Assembly: GCF_001263205.1 (NCBI RefSeq)
Contig: NZ_CP012333.1
Span: 5,867,001 to 5,931,000, forward strand
Length of the DNA: 64,000 nt
Origin: Labilithrix luteola
GTDB lineage: Bacteria; Myxococcota_A; Polyangia; Polyangiales; Polyangiaceae
Reading direction: 5' to 3'
This document shows positions 42,795-50,860 of this stretch, in pieces. The notes under the pieces were generated by a model, which saw nothing but the letters and a program-made list of their open reading frames with translations, did not search any database and had not been told where the DNA came from. The translations under genes and the position numbers were made by a program. Positions within the stretch are counted from its first letter, which is position 1, and each line of letters starts with the position of its first letter.

Positions 42795-43931
42795 CTACAA
42801 GCAGAGCTCCGCGGAGGCGTTTGCGGTGGAGAGCAGCTCCTCGTAGCTCTGGATGCGTCGCCCGCCCTGCGCGTCGGTGTCGATCAAGATGCGGCGGTCG
42901 GGGGGGACGTTGGCGTTCGCGTAGGCGCTCGCGTCGTTGCTCGAGCCCCCGAAGGCCCATTCGACGGTCAAGCCGTGGGCACGGAGCAGCGCGATCTCGT
43001 CGGTCAGCTGACGCGTCGGATCGCCGTCGCGCATGCTCGGCAGCGTGTGGACGATCCCGATGGGAAAGCCGCTCTGCGCCAGGAACTCGCGGGTTCGACC
43101 GGTCAGCGGACCCGACCGGGGCGTTACGTAGATGGCGCGTGATCCTTTCTGGGCGAGCTTGGCAAATACGGCGGCCGCATCTTCGCGTGCGCCAGGAAGT
43201 TTGCTTTCCAAGAGCATGTCGTCGTCCGAGCGACCGTTGCCGGAGTCGTCGGTCAGCGTTCCGTCGATGGTGCTGACGAGCAGCGGCGTTTCCTTCGCGA
43301 CGATGTCGACGATCAGCTCGGTGAAGCTCAGATCTCCCGCGACGACGAGCCGGACCCGGTGTCGTCCTTCCGCGAGTGCCTGGGCTTGCGGAACGGCGAA
43401 GTAGATGTGGCCACCGTCGTCGGGAACGTTCTCGATCGTCGGGAGCGTGCCTGACGTGGTGACCGCCGTGCCGAGTTTCTCCCACGGTCGGCTGGGATCA
43501 CAGTCGCGCTCGACGTAAACGTCGACGTCTTCGTCGACGAGCGGAACGTCCGCGGCGCCGTAGGCAATCTTGCCGAGGATCCATTGCGTGTCTCCCGTTG
43601 CGTAGATCCCGTCGCGCCCGCGGTGTCGCGGCTCGCCCAGCCGCACGAGGGCCTCCGAAAGCAGGTTGGTGAAGGGGCGTGCGCGTTCGGGCACAGGGGC
43701 GCTCGGGTCGTCGCACGAGGGCTGGGGGACGCACGCCGGGACGAACGGGTAGGTCGGTTGCGGATCCGCCGTCGGTCCCGTCTCGGCTTCGCGGCCTGCG
43801 TCGCGCACCTTCGGCGAAGAGGGCCTGTCCTCGGGGACGGCATCGGGGATCGGCGCCGCTTCGGTGCCGCACGCCACGACGAGGAGGACCGGGACCGCGG
43901 CGAAGACGCCGAACCAGCACGTGCACCTCAT
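42795..43931 (-). CDS. lipoprotein with lipin/Ned1/Smp2-like (LNS2) HAD domain
   Basis: This is a 378-residue protein. The signal peptide ends in the lipobox VVAC, and an acidic Pro-rich tether follows. A beta-rich region lies at about 110-220. The C-terminal 150 residues look like the LNS2 phosphatase-type HAD domain: LLVSTIDGTLTDDSG is motif I (DIDGT in lipins; here Ile-Asp with the first Asp replaced by Thr), YVTPRSGPLTGRTREFL is motif II with the TxR pattern, and RRILIDTDAQGG follows later. The missing nucleophile Asp in motif I suggests reduced or lost phosphatase activity. In lipins the domain dephosphorylates phosphatidate. It converges with the YgiQ-type gene (17 bases apart). Confidence 0.72.
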   Translation of the reverse strand: MRCTCWFGVFAAVPVLLVVACGTEAAPIPDAVPEDRPSSPKVRDAGREAETGPTADPQPTYPFVPACVPQPSCDDPSAPVPERARPFTNLLSEALVRLGEPRHRGRDGIYATGDTQWILGKIAYGAADVPLVDEDVDVYVERDCDPSRPWEKLGTAVTTSGTLPTIENVPDDGGHIYFAVPQAQALAEGRHRVRLVVAGDLSFTELIVDIVAKETPLLVSTIDGTLTDDSGNGRSDDDMLLESKLPGAREDAAAVFAKLAQKGSRAIYVTPRSGPLTGRTREFLAQSGFPIGIVHTLPSMRDGDPTRQLTDEIALLRAHGLTVEWAFGGSSNDASAYANANVPPDRRILIDTDAQGGRRIQSYEELLSTANASAELCL

Positions 43932-44033
43932 GCCTCGGTGCCAAGCAGGACGCGGACCACGGCCGGGCCTGCTACTGCGGCGACCACTTGCACGGACCGT
44001 GAAGGCGTGCGGCGAGCCGTGTATTCTCGGAGT

Positions 44034-44828
44034 GTGCAGAGCGCGAAAGTCGACGAGGTTCTCGAGCGCATCGAACGTCATGCGGAGCGCGAGCCCGGCG
44101 GTGCGATCGCCTTCGATGGCGACGGCACCCTCTGGTCGGGGGACATCGGGGAAGACTTCTTCCACGCCTTTCTCGAAGGCAATCACACGGGCGCTGGAGC
44201 TCGCGACGCACTCGCCGATGAAGCCAAGGCGCACGGTGTCGATCCGAACGGCACACCTACCGACGTCGCGCGCCGCCTCCACGCCGCCTACCTGGCCGGC
44301 TCGTTTCCGGAAGAACGCATCTGCGAGATCATGACGTGGGTGTGTGCGGGCTGGACGGGCGCCGAGCTCGATGCCTTCGCCTCGCGCGTGGTCACGAGCA
44401 TCGCGCTCGCCAGTCGCTTCCACGAGGAGGCTCATCGCGTCGTTGCCTGGGCGCGCGCGCGTGCGCTCTCCGTCTATCTCGTCAGCGCGTCTCCGAGGGC
44501 CATCGTCGAGCAGGCGGCGAAGCTCGTCGGCATCGAGCTGGCGCACGTCGTGTCGGCGACCGAGCACCGTGACGAGCGGGGAGTCGTCCAGTCGTCGGTG
44601 CATCGCCCGATTCCGTACGGGCCCGGCAAGGTCACGCGCCTTCGCGAGAAGCTCGGAACTCGGACGCTTTACGCGGCCTTCGGCGACAACGCCTTCGACG
44701 TGCCCATGCTTCGCGAGGCGAGGGTGCCCGTTGCAATCCGCCCCAAGGCGCGTCTCGTCGAACGGGCCGCCGAAGTGCCTGGCATCGTCATGCTCGAGCG
44801 CGTGTCTTCGAGTATGGTGGTGGGGTGA
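44034..44828 (+). CDS. HAD-IB (SerB-like) phosphatase
   Basis: This 264-residue protein has HAD motif I as IAFDGDGTLWSGD (DxDGT with both Asp), motif II as VYLVSASPR (Ser), a Lys in GPGKVTRL and motif IV as AFGDNAFDVPML (GDNxxD). The helical cap between motifs I and II fits the C1-type cap of the PSP/SerB subfamily, which cleaves phosphate from phosphoserine or similar small substrates. DGTLW with the IGEDFFHAFL cap start also occurs in exported or lipid-related HADs, so the substrate is not certain. The start is GTG 44034. The stop overlaps the next gene by four bases (GTGA), so they are co-translated. Confidence 0.83.
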   Translation: MQSAKVDEVLERIERHAEREPGGAIAFDGDGTLWSGDIGEDFFHAFLEGNHTGAGARDALADEAKAHGVDPNGTPTDVARRLHAAYLAGSFPEERICEIMTWVCAGWTGAELDAFASRVVTSIALASRFHEEAHRVVAWARARALSVYLVSASPRAIVEQAAKLVGIELAHVVSATEHRDERGVVQSSVHRPIPYGPGKVTRLREKLGTRTLYAAFGDNAFDVPMLREARVPVAIRPKARLVERAAEVPGIVMLERVSSSMVVG

Positions 44829-45361
44829 CGGATCGGAGCGAGCTCGAAGCGTTGCGCACGCGGGTGGCCAACCAGGCTGCATCGCTTGCCGAATCGGTGA
44901 CCGACGGATTCGACGGCTTCCACATCGGTGCCGGCGATTACGTCGTCGAGCTCTCGACACCCGAAGGGCCTTCGACCGGTGGCGGCAAGCAAGCACGCCA
45001 GAATCTGTGTCTCGTGCCTCGCCGCAAAGGCTATCCGGTCCTCGTCGCTGGCACCGTCGATCCGGTGATCAGCACCGCGGAGCTCCGCACGTTCGAGCAC
45101 GTCGCCGTGTTGCACGAAGTGCGTTTCCGGCGGCCCCTCGAGATCACGGGGGACGAGTACGCGGACTTCCTCTCCAAGGCGAAGATCGTCCTCAACCTCG
45201 CGCGCATTCGTGCGACGCAGATCGAGACGCCGCCGGAGCTCCTCGCGCAGCGCAAAGCAGCGGGGAAAATTTCGATGACGGCGGTCGTGATCTTCGTCGT
45301 CGTGCTGCTGCTCGCGGCGGCCGTCGCCTTCCGCGTGGCGTCGACCCTTCGCGGCTCCTGA
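44825..45361 (+). CDS. tail-anchored protein, first of two tandem paralogues
   Basis: This is a 178-residue protein of unknown function. The N-terminal part has ELEALRTRVANQAASLAESV (helical). Next is the shared motif PEGPSTGGGKQARQNL, a beta-rich part with FEHVAVLHEVRFRRPLEIT, and one C-terminal transmembrane helix (AVVIFVVVLLLAAAVAFRV), so it is tail-anchored with the domain in the cytoplasm. It overlaps the HAD phosphatase by four bases. The next gene (45423) encodes a paralogue with the same order of motifs, which points to a tandem duplication. No known domain is recognised. Confidence 0.65.
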   Translation: MTDRSELEALRTRVANQAASLAESVTDGFDGFHIGAGDYVVELSTPEGPSTGGGKQARQNLCLVPRRKGYPVLVAGTVDPVISTAELRTFEHVAVLHEVRFRRPLEITGDEYADFLSKAKIVLNLARIRATQIETPPELLAQRKAAGKISMTAVVIFVVVLLLAAAVAFRVASTLRGS

Positions 45362-45422
45362 TCGTGCTCGTTGGCGCCGCGTCGCTGCGCGGCGTGTGAG
45401 CTATCCGTGTTAGGCTAGTTCG

Positions 45423-45959
45423 ATGGTGGCTGGGCCGGCTGGTGATCCGCGCGAGCTCGACGCGCTCAAGACGCGGATGACGCGAAAGTTCACGACGCTC
45501 GCGGACGACGTCAACGCGCAGCTCAAAGACGTGCGCGTCGGCAAGCTCGCCTACCAGCCCGAGCTCCTCGCGCCGGAGGGCCCCTCGACGGGGGGCGGCA
45601 AGCGCGCACTCCAGCACCTGCGACTGCGCTCGCTGACCAAGGGCGCGGGAGAGGTCGTCGCCGGATCGGTCAACGGTGTCGAGCAGTGGGCCGAGCTTCG
45701 CGATTGGAACCATGTCGCGCTCGTCTACCGGTTGCGCTTCAAGCGGACGATCGGCCTGACGCCCGACGAGTGGCAGGCCTTCCTCGAGCGCGCGGAGAGC
45801 GTCCTACATGGTGCCGAAATCACCACGCGGCGCATGCCACCGCCGGCCGAGTTGCTCGAAGAGGCGCGCCAGGACCGGCTTCGCAAAACGGTTTCCTGGG
45901 CCGCGCTTACCGTCGCCGCGGTGGGGCTTTTCGTGGTGGCCGTGCTCGTCGCTCGCTAG
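45423..45959 (+). CDS. tail-anchored protein, second of two tandem paralogues
   Basis: This 178-residue paralogue of the upstream protein has the same length. Matching segments are ELDALKTRMTRKFTTLADDV, PEGPSTGGGKRALQHLRL, WNHVALVYRLRFKRTIGLT and a C-terminal transmembrane helix (SWAALTVAAVGLFVVAVLV). The Gly-rich PSTGGGK motif is best conserved and looks like a binding loop; its resemblance to a P-loop is superficial. The 61-base gap between the two genes is short, so all three genes from 44034 may form one transcript. Overall identity looks to be about one third, so the duplication is old. Confidence 0.65.
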   Translation: MVAGPAGDPRELDALKTRMTRKFTTLADDVNAQLKDVRVGKLAYQPELLAPEGPSTGGGKRALQHLRLRSLTKGAGEVVAGSVNGVEQWAELRDWNHVALVYRLRFKRTIGLTPDEWQAFLERAESVLHGAEITTRRMPPPAELLEEARQDRLRKTVSWAALTVAAVGLFVVAVLVAR

Positions 45960-46089
45960 CTCCGACGAGCGCCCTCGAGCCATCCTGGAACTATCCTCGT
46001 CGGTTGGAAGAGCCGTCGGAAGACTCGCTGGAAGAAGCGTGCCAGTCCGCTGTTGAAACCAGCGTCCGCCCCACCTAAAGAGAGGGGCA

Positions 46090-47232
46090 ATGGATTTCGA
46101 TCTCACCGAAGAGCAGCGTCTTGTCCGTGACACCGCCCGTGATTTCGCCGCCCGCGAGATCGCGCCGAAGGCCGCCGAGATCGACAAGTCCGGTCGCTGG
46201 CCGAGCGAGATCGTCGCGAAGATGGCCGAACTCGGCTTCCTCGGCATGGCGATCCCCGAGGAGTACGGCGGCGCCGGCCTCGACAACGTCTCCTACTCCC
46301 TCGTCATGGAGGAGATCAGTGCGGCGTGCGCTTCGTGTGGCGTCATCATGAGCGTCAACAACTCGCTCTTCTGCGACCCGATCTACAAGTTCGGCACGCC
46401 CGAGCAGAAGAAAGAGGTCCTCACGGCGTGCGCGAAGGGCGAGAAGCTCGGTTGCTTCGGCCTCACCGAGCCGATGAGCGGTTCCGACGCGCAGACGATG
46501 GCCACGAGCGCCGAGAAGGTCGACGGCGGCTGGGTCATCAACGGCGCGAAGAACTGGATCACGAACGGTCCTCACGCCGACTACATCCTCGTCTTCGCCA
46601 TCACGGACCGCAGCGGTTCGAAGGTGAAGCACACGGCCTTCCTCGTGCCGAAGGGCACGCCGGGCTACACGCAGGCCTCGCCGGACCACAAGCTCGGCAT
46701 CCACGGCGCGCACTCCTGCACCGTGTTCTTCGAGAACTGCAAGGTGCCGGACAGCGCGGTCGTCGGCAACGTCGGTGAAGGCTTCAAGGTCGCGATGGCC
46801 ACGCTCGACGGCGGCCGTATCGGCATCGCCTCGCAGGCGCTCGGCATCGCGAAGGCCTCGCTCGAGACGAGCGTTGCGTACGCCAAGGAGCGAAAGAGCT
46901 TCGGCGTTCCTATCTCGCAGCACCAGGCCATCCAGTTCATGCTCGCCGACATGGCCGTGGAGCTCGACGCAGCCCGTCTCCTCACCTGGCGCGCGGCCAG
47001 CATGAAGGACGCCGGAACGCGTCACTCGATGCAGAGCGCGGAAGCGAAGCTCTACGCGAGCGAGATGGCGACGCGCGTGGCCCACAAGGCCATCCAGATC
47101 CACGGCGGCTACGGCTATTCGACGGAGTTCCCGGTCGAGCGCCACTACCGCGACGCGCGCATCACCGAGATCTACGAAGGCACGAGCGAGATTCAGCGCA
47201 TCGTCATCGCGGCGAGCTTGCTCAAGGCATGA
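46090..47232 (+). CDS. acyl-CoA dehydrogenase (short-chain type)
   Basis: This is a full-length 380-residue enzyme. The FAD-binding segments are FGLTEPMSGSDAQTM, GWVINGAKNWITNGPHADY and VAYAKERKSFGVPISQHQAI. The C-terminal IQIHGGYGYSTEFPVERHYR and IYEGTSEIQR include the catalytic Glu at about residue 363, the position used in short-chain and medium-chain enzymes. It oxidises an acyl-CoA to the 2-enoyl-CoA, passing electrons to ETF. The stop overlaps the start of an AgmX-like lipoprotein gene (ATGA), and a second acyl-CoA dehydrogenase lies beyond it. This points to fatty-acid or branched-chain amino-acid breakdown, but the chain-length preference is not certain. Confidence 0.94.
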   Translation: MDFDLTEEQRLVRDTARDFAAREIAPKAAEIDKSGRWPSEIVAKMAELGFLGMAIPEEYGGAGLDNVSYSLVMEEISAACASCGVIMSVNNSLFCDPIYKFGTPEQKKEVLTACAKGEKLGCFGLTEPMSGSDAQTMATSAEKVDGGWVINGAKNWITNGPHADYILVFAITDRSGSKVKHTAFLVPKGTPGYTQASPDHKLGIHGAHSCTVFFENCKVPDSAVVGNVGEGFKVAMATLDGGRIGIASQALGIAKASLETSVAYAKERKSFGVPISQHQAIQFMLADMAVELDAARLLTWRAASMKDAGTRHSMQSAEAKLYASEMATRVAHKAIQIHGGYGYSTEFPVERHYRDARITEIYEGTSEIQRIVIAASLLKA

Positions 47233-48053
47233 AGGCGCTCCTTCCGTTCACGGGTCTGCTCCTTCTCTCGGCCGTTGGTTGTGGCGGCAGCACGCCTCCA
47301 CCGAAGGTCGAGGAACCCGCGCACGAAGAAACGGCGACCACGCGCCCTGCCTCCACCCCGCAGGTCGCGCAGGAGCTCGGTTCGATCGACCAGCGTGCGG
47401 TCGAGCAGACGTTCAATCGCCTGCAAGACCGCATCGAGACCTGCCACAAGGAAGGTCGCGATCGGGTCGAGTACCTCACCGGCGACGTGAAGGTCTTTCT
47501 TCGCGTCGATGGCAACGGTCGCGTCCGCTACGGCTATTTCGAGGAGACCACGGTCGGCGATCGCGCAAGCGAGAAGTGCATCCTCGACGTCTTCCGTAGC
47601 GCGCAGTGGCCGAAGCCCGAAGGTGGCGAAGCCGAAGTGCGCTACGGCTTCGGCTGGGGCCCGGGCGGTGAGCGTGAGCCCACCTCGTGGGGACCCGAGA
47701 AGGTCGTCGTGCCGCTCGACGCGTCGAAGTCGATCAAGAAGGACGTCGACAAGTGCCGCGCCGGCGGCAAGGGCGACTATCGACTGACCGCCTACGTCGT
47801 GGAAGACGGCGTGGCAACGAACGACGGCTCCGAAGACCGCAACGCGAAGCCGAACGGCAAGGGCGGCAAGCCCACGCCGAAGCAGTCGAACAAACAGCAC
47901 AAGGCCGATGGCGGCGGGAAGTTCCAGGCGCTCGGCATCGCCACGTCGACCAAGGAAGCCGCGGCTCAGGCCGATTGCGTGGTCGACGCCATCAAGGACC
48001 TGAAGCTCCCGAGTCCGGGCAGCTACGCGGCGAAGGTCTCGTTCACACTCTGA
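47229..48053 (+). CDS. AgmX/PglI-like lipoprotein, two-domain
   Basis: This 274-residue protein has a lipobox ending SAVGC (Cys18) and a short Pro/Glu/Thr tether. One AgmX/PglI C-terminal-like domain spans about 55-135: DRIETCHKEGRDRVEYLTGD, then VFLRVDGNGRVRYGYFEE and SEKCILDVFRSAQWPKP. A second, degenerate copy follows at about 155-270, from KKDVDKCRAGGKGDYRLTAY to DCVVDAIKDLKLPSPGSY, interrupted by a Lys/Gly/Asn-rich insert. It overlaps the first acyl-CoA dehydrogenase by four bases, an unusual partner for an envelope lipoprotein. A terminator follows nine bases after the stop. It is related to the protein at 17861. Confidence 0.78.
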   Translation: MKALLPFTGLLLLSAVGCGGSTPPPKVEEPAHEETATTRPASTPQVAQELGSIDQRAVEQTFNRLQDRIETCHKEGRDRVEYLTGDVKVFLRVDGNGRVRYGYFEETTVGDRASEKCILDVFRSAQWPKPEGGEAEVRYGFGWGPGGEREPTSWGPEKVVVPLDASKSIKKDVDKCRAGGKGDYRLTAYVVEDGVATNDGSEDRNAKPNGKGGKPTPKQSNKQHKADGGGKFQALGIATSTKEAAAQADCVVDAIKDLKLPSPGSYAAKVSFTL

Positions 48054-48061
48054 CACTCCTT

Positions 48062-48091
48062 CCGAGCCCGACGATTTTCGATCGGGCTCGG
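48062..48091 (+). terminator. intrinsic terminator-like hairpin
   Basis: CCGAGCCCGA (48062-48071) pairs with TCGGGCTCGG (48082-48091) around a ten-base loop rich in T, and TCGTTTTCG follows. It closes the acyl-CoA dehydrogenase/lipoprotein pair. The next dehydrogenase gene starts 47 bases later, so that gene probably has its own promoter or is reached by readthrough. Confidence 0.75.
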
Positions 48092-48137
48092 TCGTTTTCG
48101 ACGTCCGATTTCTGGGGGCCGCTTTCGAGGCTTTGCG

Positions 48138-49286
48138 ATGGATTTCTCGCTGAACGAAACGCAGACGATGGTGCAGAAGGCGGCGCGTGACTACGCGACG
48201 CGCGTGATCATGCCGGAGGCTTCGGCCATCGACAAAGAGGAGCGCTTCCCTCGCGAAATCCTCAAAGGCCTGGCCGACCTCGGCCTCATGGCCGTCAACG
48301 TGCCCGAGGAGTTCGGCGGCGCGCAGGCCGGTCCCGTCGCGTACGCGCTCGCGATGCAAGAGGTCGCGCGTGCGTGCGCCTCGACGGCTGTGACGATGGC
48401 GGTCACCAACATGGTCGGCGAAGTCATCGCCACGTTCGGCACGCCGGAGCAGAAGGCGAACTACTGCCCCAAGCTCGCGAGCGGTGAGTACGTCGCGGGC
48501 TCGTTCGGTCTCTCGGAGCCCGAAGCGGGAAGTGATCCCGGCTCGATGCGCACGACGGCCCGCAAAGAGGGCGATTCGTGGGTCATCGACGGCCAGAAGC
48601 AGTGGATCACGAGCGGCGCGCACGCCGGCGTCATCGTCGTGTGGGCACGCACGGGTGAGCGCGAGAAGCTCCCCGGCACGCGCGGCGTCTCGTGCTTCCT
48701 CGTCGAAGGCGGCACGCCGGGTCTCAAGATCGGCAAGGCCGAAGACAAAATGGGCATCCGCGGTTCGAACACCGTGAGCCTCTCGTTCGAGAACTGCCGC
48801 GTGCCCGAGTCGGCATTGCTCGGTGAGCTGAACGGCGGCTTCAAGATCGCCATGATGGCGCTCGACGGTGGCCGCATCGGCATCTCCTCGCAGGCCATCG
48901 GCATCGCGCGCGCGGCGCTCGAAGAGGCCGTGCAGTACGCGAAGGATCGCAAGCAGTTCGGCAAGTCGATCGGCGAGTTCCAGGCCATCCAGTGGAAGCT
49001 CGCTGACATGAAGCTCGCCCTCGATTCGGCGGACCTGCTCGCGATGCGCGCCGCGTGGCTCAAGGAGCAGCGCCGCCCGTTCTCGCGCGAGGCCTCGATG
49101 GCCAAGCTGTTCGCCACCGAAGCGGCGAACCGCATCGCCAACGAGAACGTGCAGATCCACGGCGGCTACGGCTACACGCGTGAGTTCGCCGCGGAGCGCC
49201 ACGTGCGCGACGCCCGCGTCACCACGATCTACGAAGGTACGAGCGAAGTTCAGCGCATCGTCATCGCGCGCAGCACGCTCGCCTGA
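48138..49286 (+). CDS. acyl-CoA dehydrogenase
   Basis: This full-length 382-residue paralogue of the enzyme at 46090 has the same motif order: FGLSEPEAGSDPGSMRT, SWVIDGQKQWITSGAHAG, VQYAKDRKQFGKSIGEFQAI, QIHGGYGYTREFAAERHV and IYEGTSEVQR, with the catalytic Glu at about 366. It starts at ATG 48138, 47 bases beyond the terminator hairpin. The two enzymes differ enough in the substrate-lining helices that they probably serve different acyl-CoAs. It may depend on an ETF encoded elsewhere; none is in the window. Confidence 0.94.
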   Translation: MDFSLNETQTMVQKAARDYATRVIMPEASAIDKEERFPREILKGLADLGLMAVNVPEEFGGAQAGPVAYALAMQEVARACASTAVTMAVTNMVGEVIATFGTPEQKANYCPKLASGEYVAGSFGLSEPEAGSDPGSMRTTARKEGDSWVIDGQKQWITSGAHAGVIVVWARTGEREKLPGTRGVSCFLVEGGTPGLKIGKAEDKMGIRGSNTVSLSFENCRVPESALLGELNGGFKIAMMALDGGRIGISSQAIGIARAALEEAVQYAKDRKQFGKSIGEFQAIQWKLADMKLALDSADLLAMRAAWLKEQRRPFSREASMAKLFATEAANRIANENVQIHGGYGYTREFAAERHVRDARVTTIYEGTSEVQRIVIARSTLA

Positions 49287-49380
49287 ATCAGGCGGCGACT
49301 TCGCTCGCGGCATGCACGGCCGCGATGCCGACGGCGGGATCGTGACTCACGTCCCCGACGTCGGCGTCGCTGCTCGCTGA

Positions 49381-50076
49381 CTACTTCTTCACGAAGCGAT
49401 AGATGGCGAGTGACTTGCCGTAGGGCTGCAGGAGCTCGAGGACCTGCTTGTTGAGCCTCGTCTCGGAATTGTAGGGCAGGGGCGCAGCGGCCGAGACGGG
49501 GCACGTTCCGGTGTTGGACGCCGGTGACGTTCCACCCGCACCGGGAGCGAGCGTGAACGTTCGATGGTGCGTGCCGGTATTGGCGATCCGCGCGACGGTC
49601 TGGACCGTGCCGACGCCCGCGCCGTCGACCGTGAGAGCGAGCGTCTCGCGGAAGCCGGTCGGCAGGAACTGATTCTGGCAGAAGTTCGGCGCCCCGAGGG
49701 CCACGACGGACTCGAGGAGATAGGTGCCGCCGACGAGCGCTCCGCCGTGCGTGGGCGGCCTGACGGAAGCACACGTCGAGGTCACCGCTTGTCCCTCGTT
49801 CGCTAGCGTGTTGCAGGGCCCACCGTCGGTGCCCGCATCGTCGGATGGGTCACCGGCATCGGGATCGATGTTCGACCCACCGTCAGTGACGGCTTCGCCG
49901 CCGTCGTCCGACGATGCGTCACCGCTCGTGGGTGAACCGTCTTCATCACCCCCGTCGTTGCTCGCGTTGTTCGTGGATGCGGGCGTCACGCTCGCCTCGC
50001 TTCCTCCGCACCCTTGCGCGATGGCCGCGCAGCCGAGGAGAAACACTCCGACAAAAGCCAAGTCTCTACGAAGCAT
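49381..50076 (-). CDS. lipoprotein with Asp/Gly-rich tether
   Basis: This 231-residue protein has a signal peptide ending in the lipobox AIAQGC. A linker of about 70 residues rich in Asp, Gly and Ser follows, and then a beta-rich domain of about 130 residues with four cysteines (STCASVRPP, NFCQNQFLP and NTGTCPVSA). GGTYLLESVVALGAPNFC near the start of the domain and LLQPYGKSLAIYRFVKK at the end are the most distinctive segments. It is probably exposed at the cell surface or periplasm; function is unknown. ATG 50076 has GGGAGGTG at good spacing. The frame is open to 50178 but without a signal peptide there. Confidence 0.75.
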   Translation of the reverse strand: MLRRDLAFVGVFLLGCAAIAQGCGGSEASVTPASTNNASNDGGDEDGSPTSGDASSDDGGEAVTDGGSNIDPDAGDPSDDAGTDGGPCNTLANEGQAVTSTCASVRPPTHGGALVGGTYLLESVVALGAPNFCQNQFLPTGFRETLALTVDGAGVGTVQTVARIANTGTHHRTFTLAPGAGGTSPASNTGTCPVSAAAPLPYNSETRLNKQVLELLQPYGKSLAIYRFVKK

Positions 50077-50217
50077 GCACACCTCCCGTCGGCCTCGTGT
50101 GCAAGGGAACGGCCACGCTGGCGTCGTTGTATCCTCCGAGCTTCTTGCGGCGAGCGTGTCTTGCCGGCGTGGGCTCACCCGAACGTCGTTGCGTTCACCC
50201 CCCGCACCTCGTTCGGT

Positions 50218-50409
50218 TCAGGACGAGCGGGCGTTACGCGGTGAGACGGCCCGGGTTGCGGCGACCTCGACGGTGAGGGGACCGCACGCGGCCGTTTCTC
50301 CACTGCAGCACTCGGCCTGGTTCACTCCGAACATCGGACAGCCGTTACGCACGCAGGCAGCGTGACCGTGGACGTAGGCCATGGGTTCGCGGCAGAGCGC
50401 ACAATGCAT
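50218..50409 (-). CDS. small Cys-rich zinc-ribbon-like protein
   Basis: This 63-residue protein has MHCALCREPMAYVHGHAACV at the start and NGCPMFGVNQAECCSGE after it. Eight cysteines and two histidines in the first 42 residues (CxxC...H.H..C....C, then CC) suggest a structural metal site. The CSGE end of this core gives way to a low-complexity Ala/Arg tail, so the last 20 residues may be a fusion or poorly conserved. I believe short proteins with this VHGHA...GVNQxxCCSGE pattern are widespread, but I cannot name the family. Codon pattern and composition differ from the shadow frames nearby. Confidence 0.65.
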   Translation of the reverse strand: MHCALCREPMAYVHGHAACVRNGCPMFGVNQAECCSGETAACGPLTVEVAATRAVSPRNARSS

Positions 50410-50548
50410 TTCATCAGCATACCCAAACTGGCCTAGCCAGGGCTGAAATGGCCTGATTCTGCGGGAAAATGCCCCCAGAAATCGTCCGGGCGGGCTGTCA
50501 CGGAGCTGTTCTTCCGCGCCTATTCAAGGTGCAGGAGGAAACGCTTCA

Positions 50549-50788
50549 ATGATCAACCTCATCCGTACCCATTGGCGGAAGATCTCGACCGGGCTCATGG
50601 TGTTCACGGTTCTCGGAACCGGCGCCTTCGCGGCCAACTCGTACTTTGCCGGCGATTGCTGCGCGCCGGGAGCGGCCTGCTGCAAGCCGGGCGCTCCGTG
50701 CTGCAAGGGCGGCGCTCACGGCAAACACGTCGCCAACGCGGGTGAGAACGCCGCGGAAGGCGCCGACAACCACGTCGCGGAGCGCTGA
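50549..50788 (+). CDS. small exported protein with three Cys-Cys pairs
   Basis: This 79-residue protein starts with a helix and a hydrophobic segment (STGLMVFTVLGTGAFAANSY) that acts as signal peptide or anchor. The core CCAPGAACCKPGAPCCKGG has three adjacent Cys pairs in a six- or seven-residue rhythm, and a His/Asn/Gly-rich end follows. This suits binding of a soft metal ion such as Cu(I) or Zn, or a redox role outside the cytoplasm. AGGAGG stands nine bases upstream of the ATG. An ECF sigma factor gene starts 72 bases downstream on the same strand, so it may be part of its regulon. Confidence 0.72.
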   Translation: MINLIRTHWRKISTGLMVFTVLGTGAFAANSYFAGDCCAPGAACCKPGAPCCKGGAHGKHVANAGENAAEGADNHVAER

Positions 50789-50860
50789 ACGCTCGAGCGT
50801 GTCGGGTAAGGCTGGGCTTTTGGGTTCGGCCCTCCGCTGGTATGCGCATGCGAAGACGCG

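Noticed and set aside
45580..45610. PSTGGGK in the tandem paralogues as a Walker A P-loop
   Set aside because: It does not fit GxxxxGK[ST], lacks a Walker B partner and sits in a beta-rich domain.
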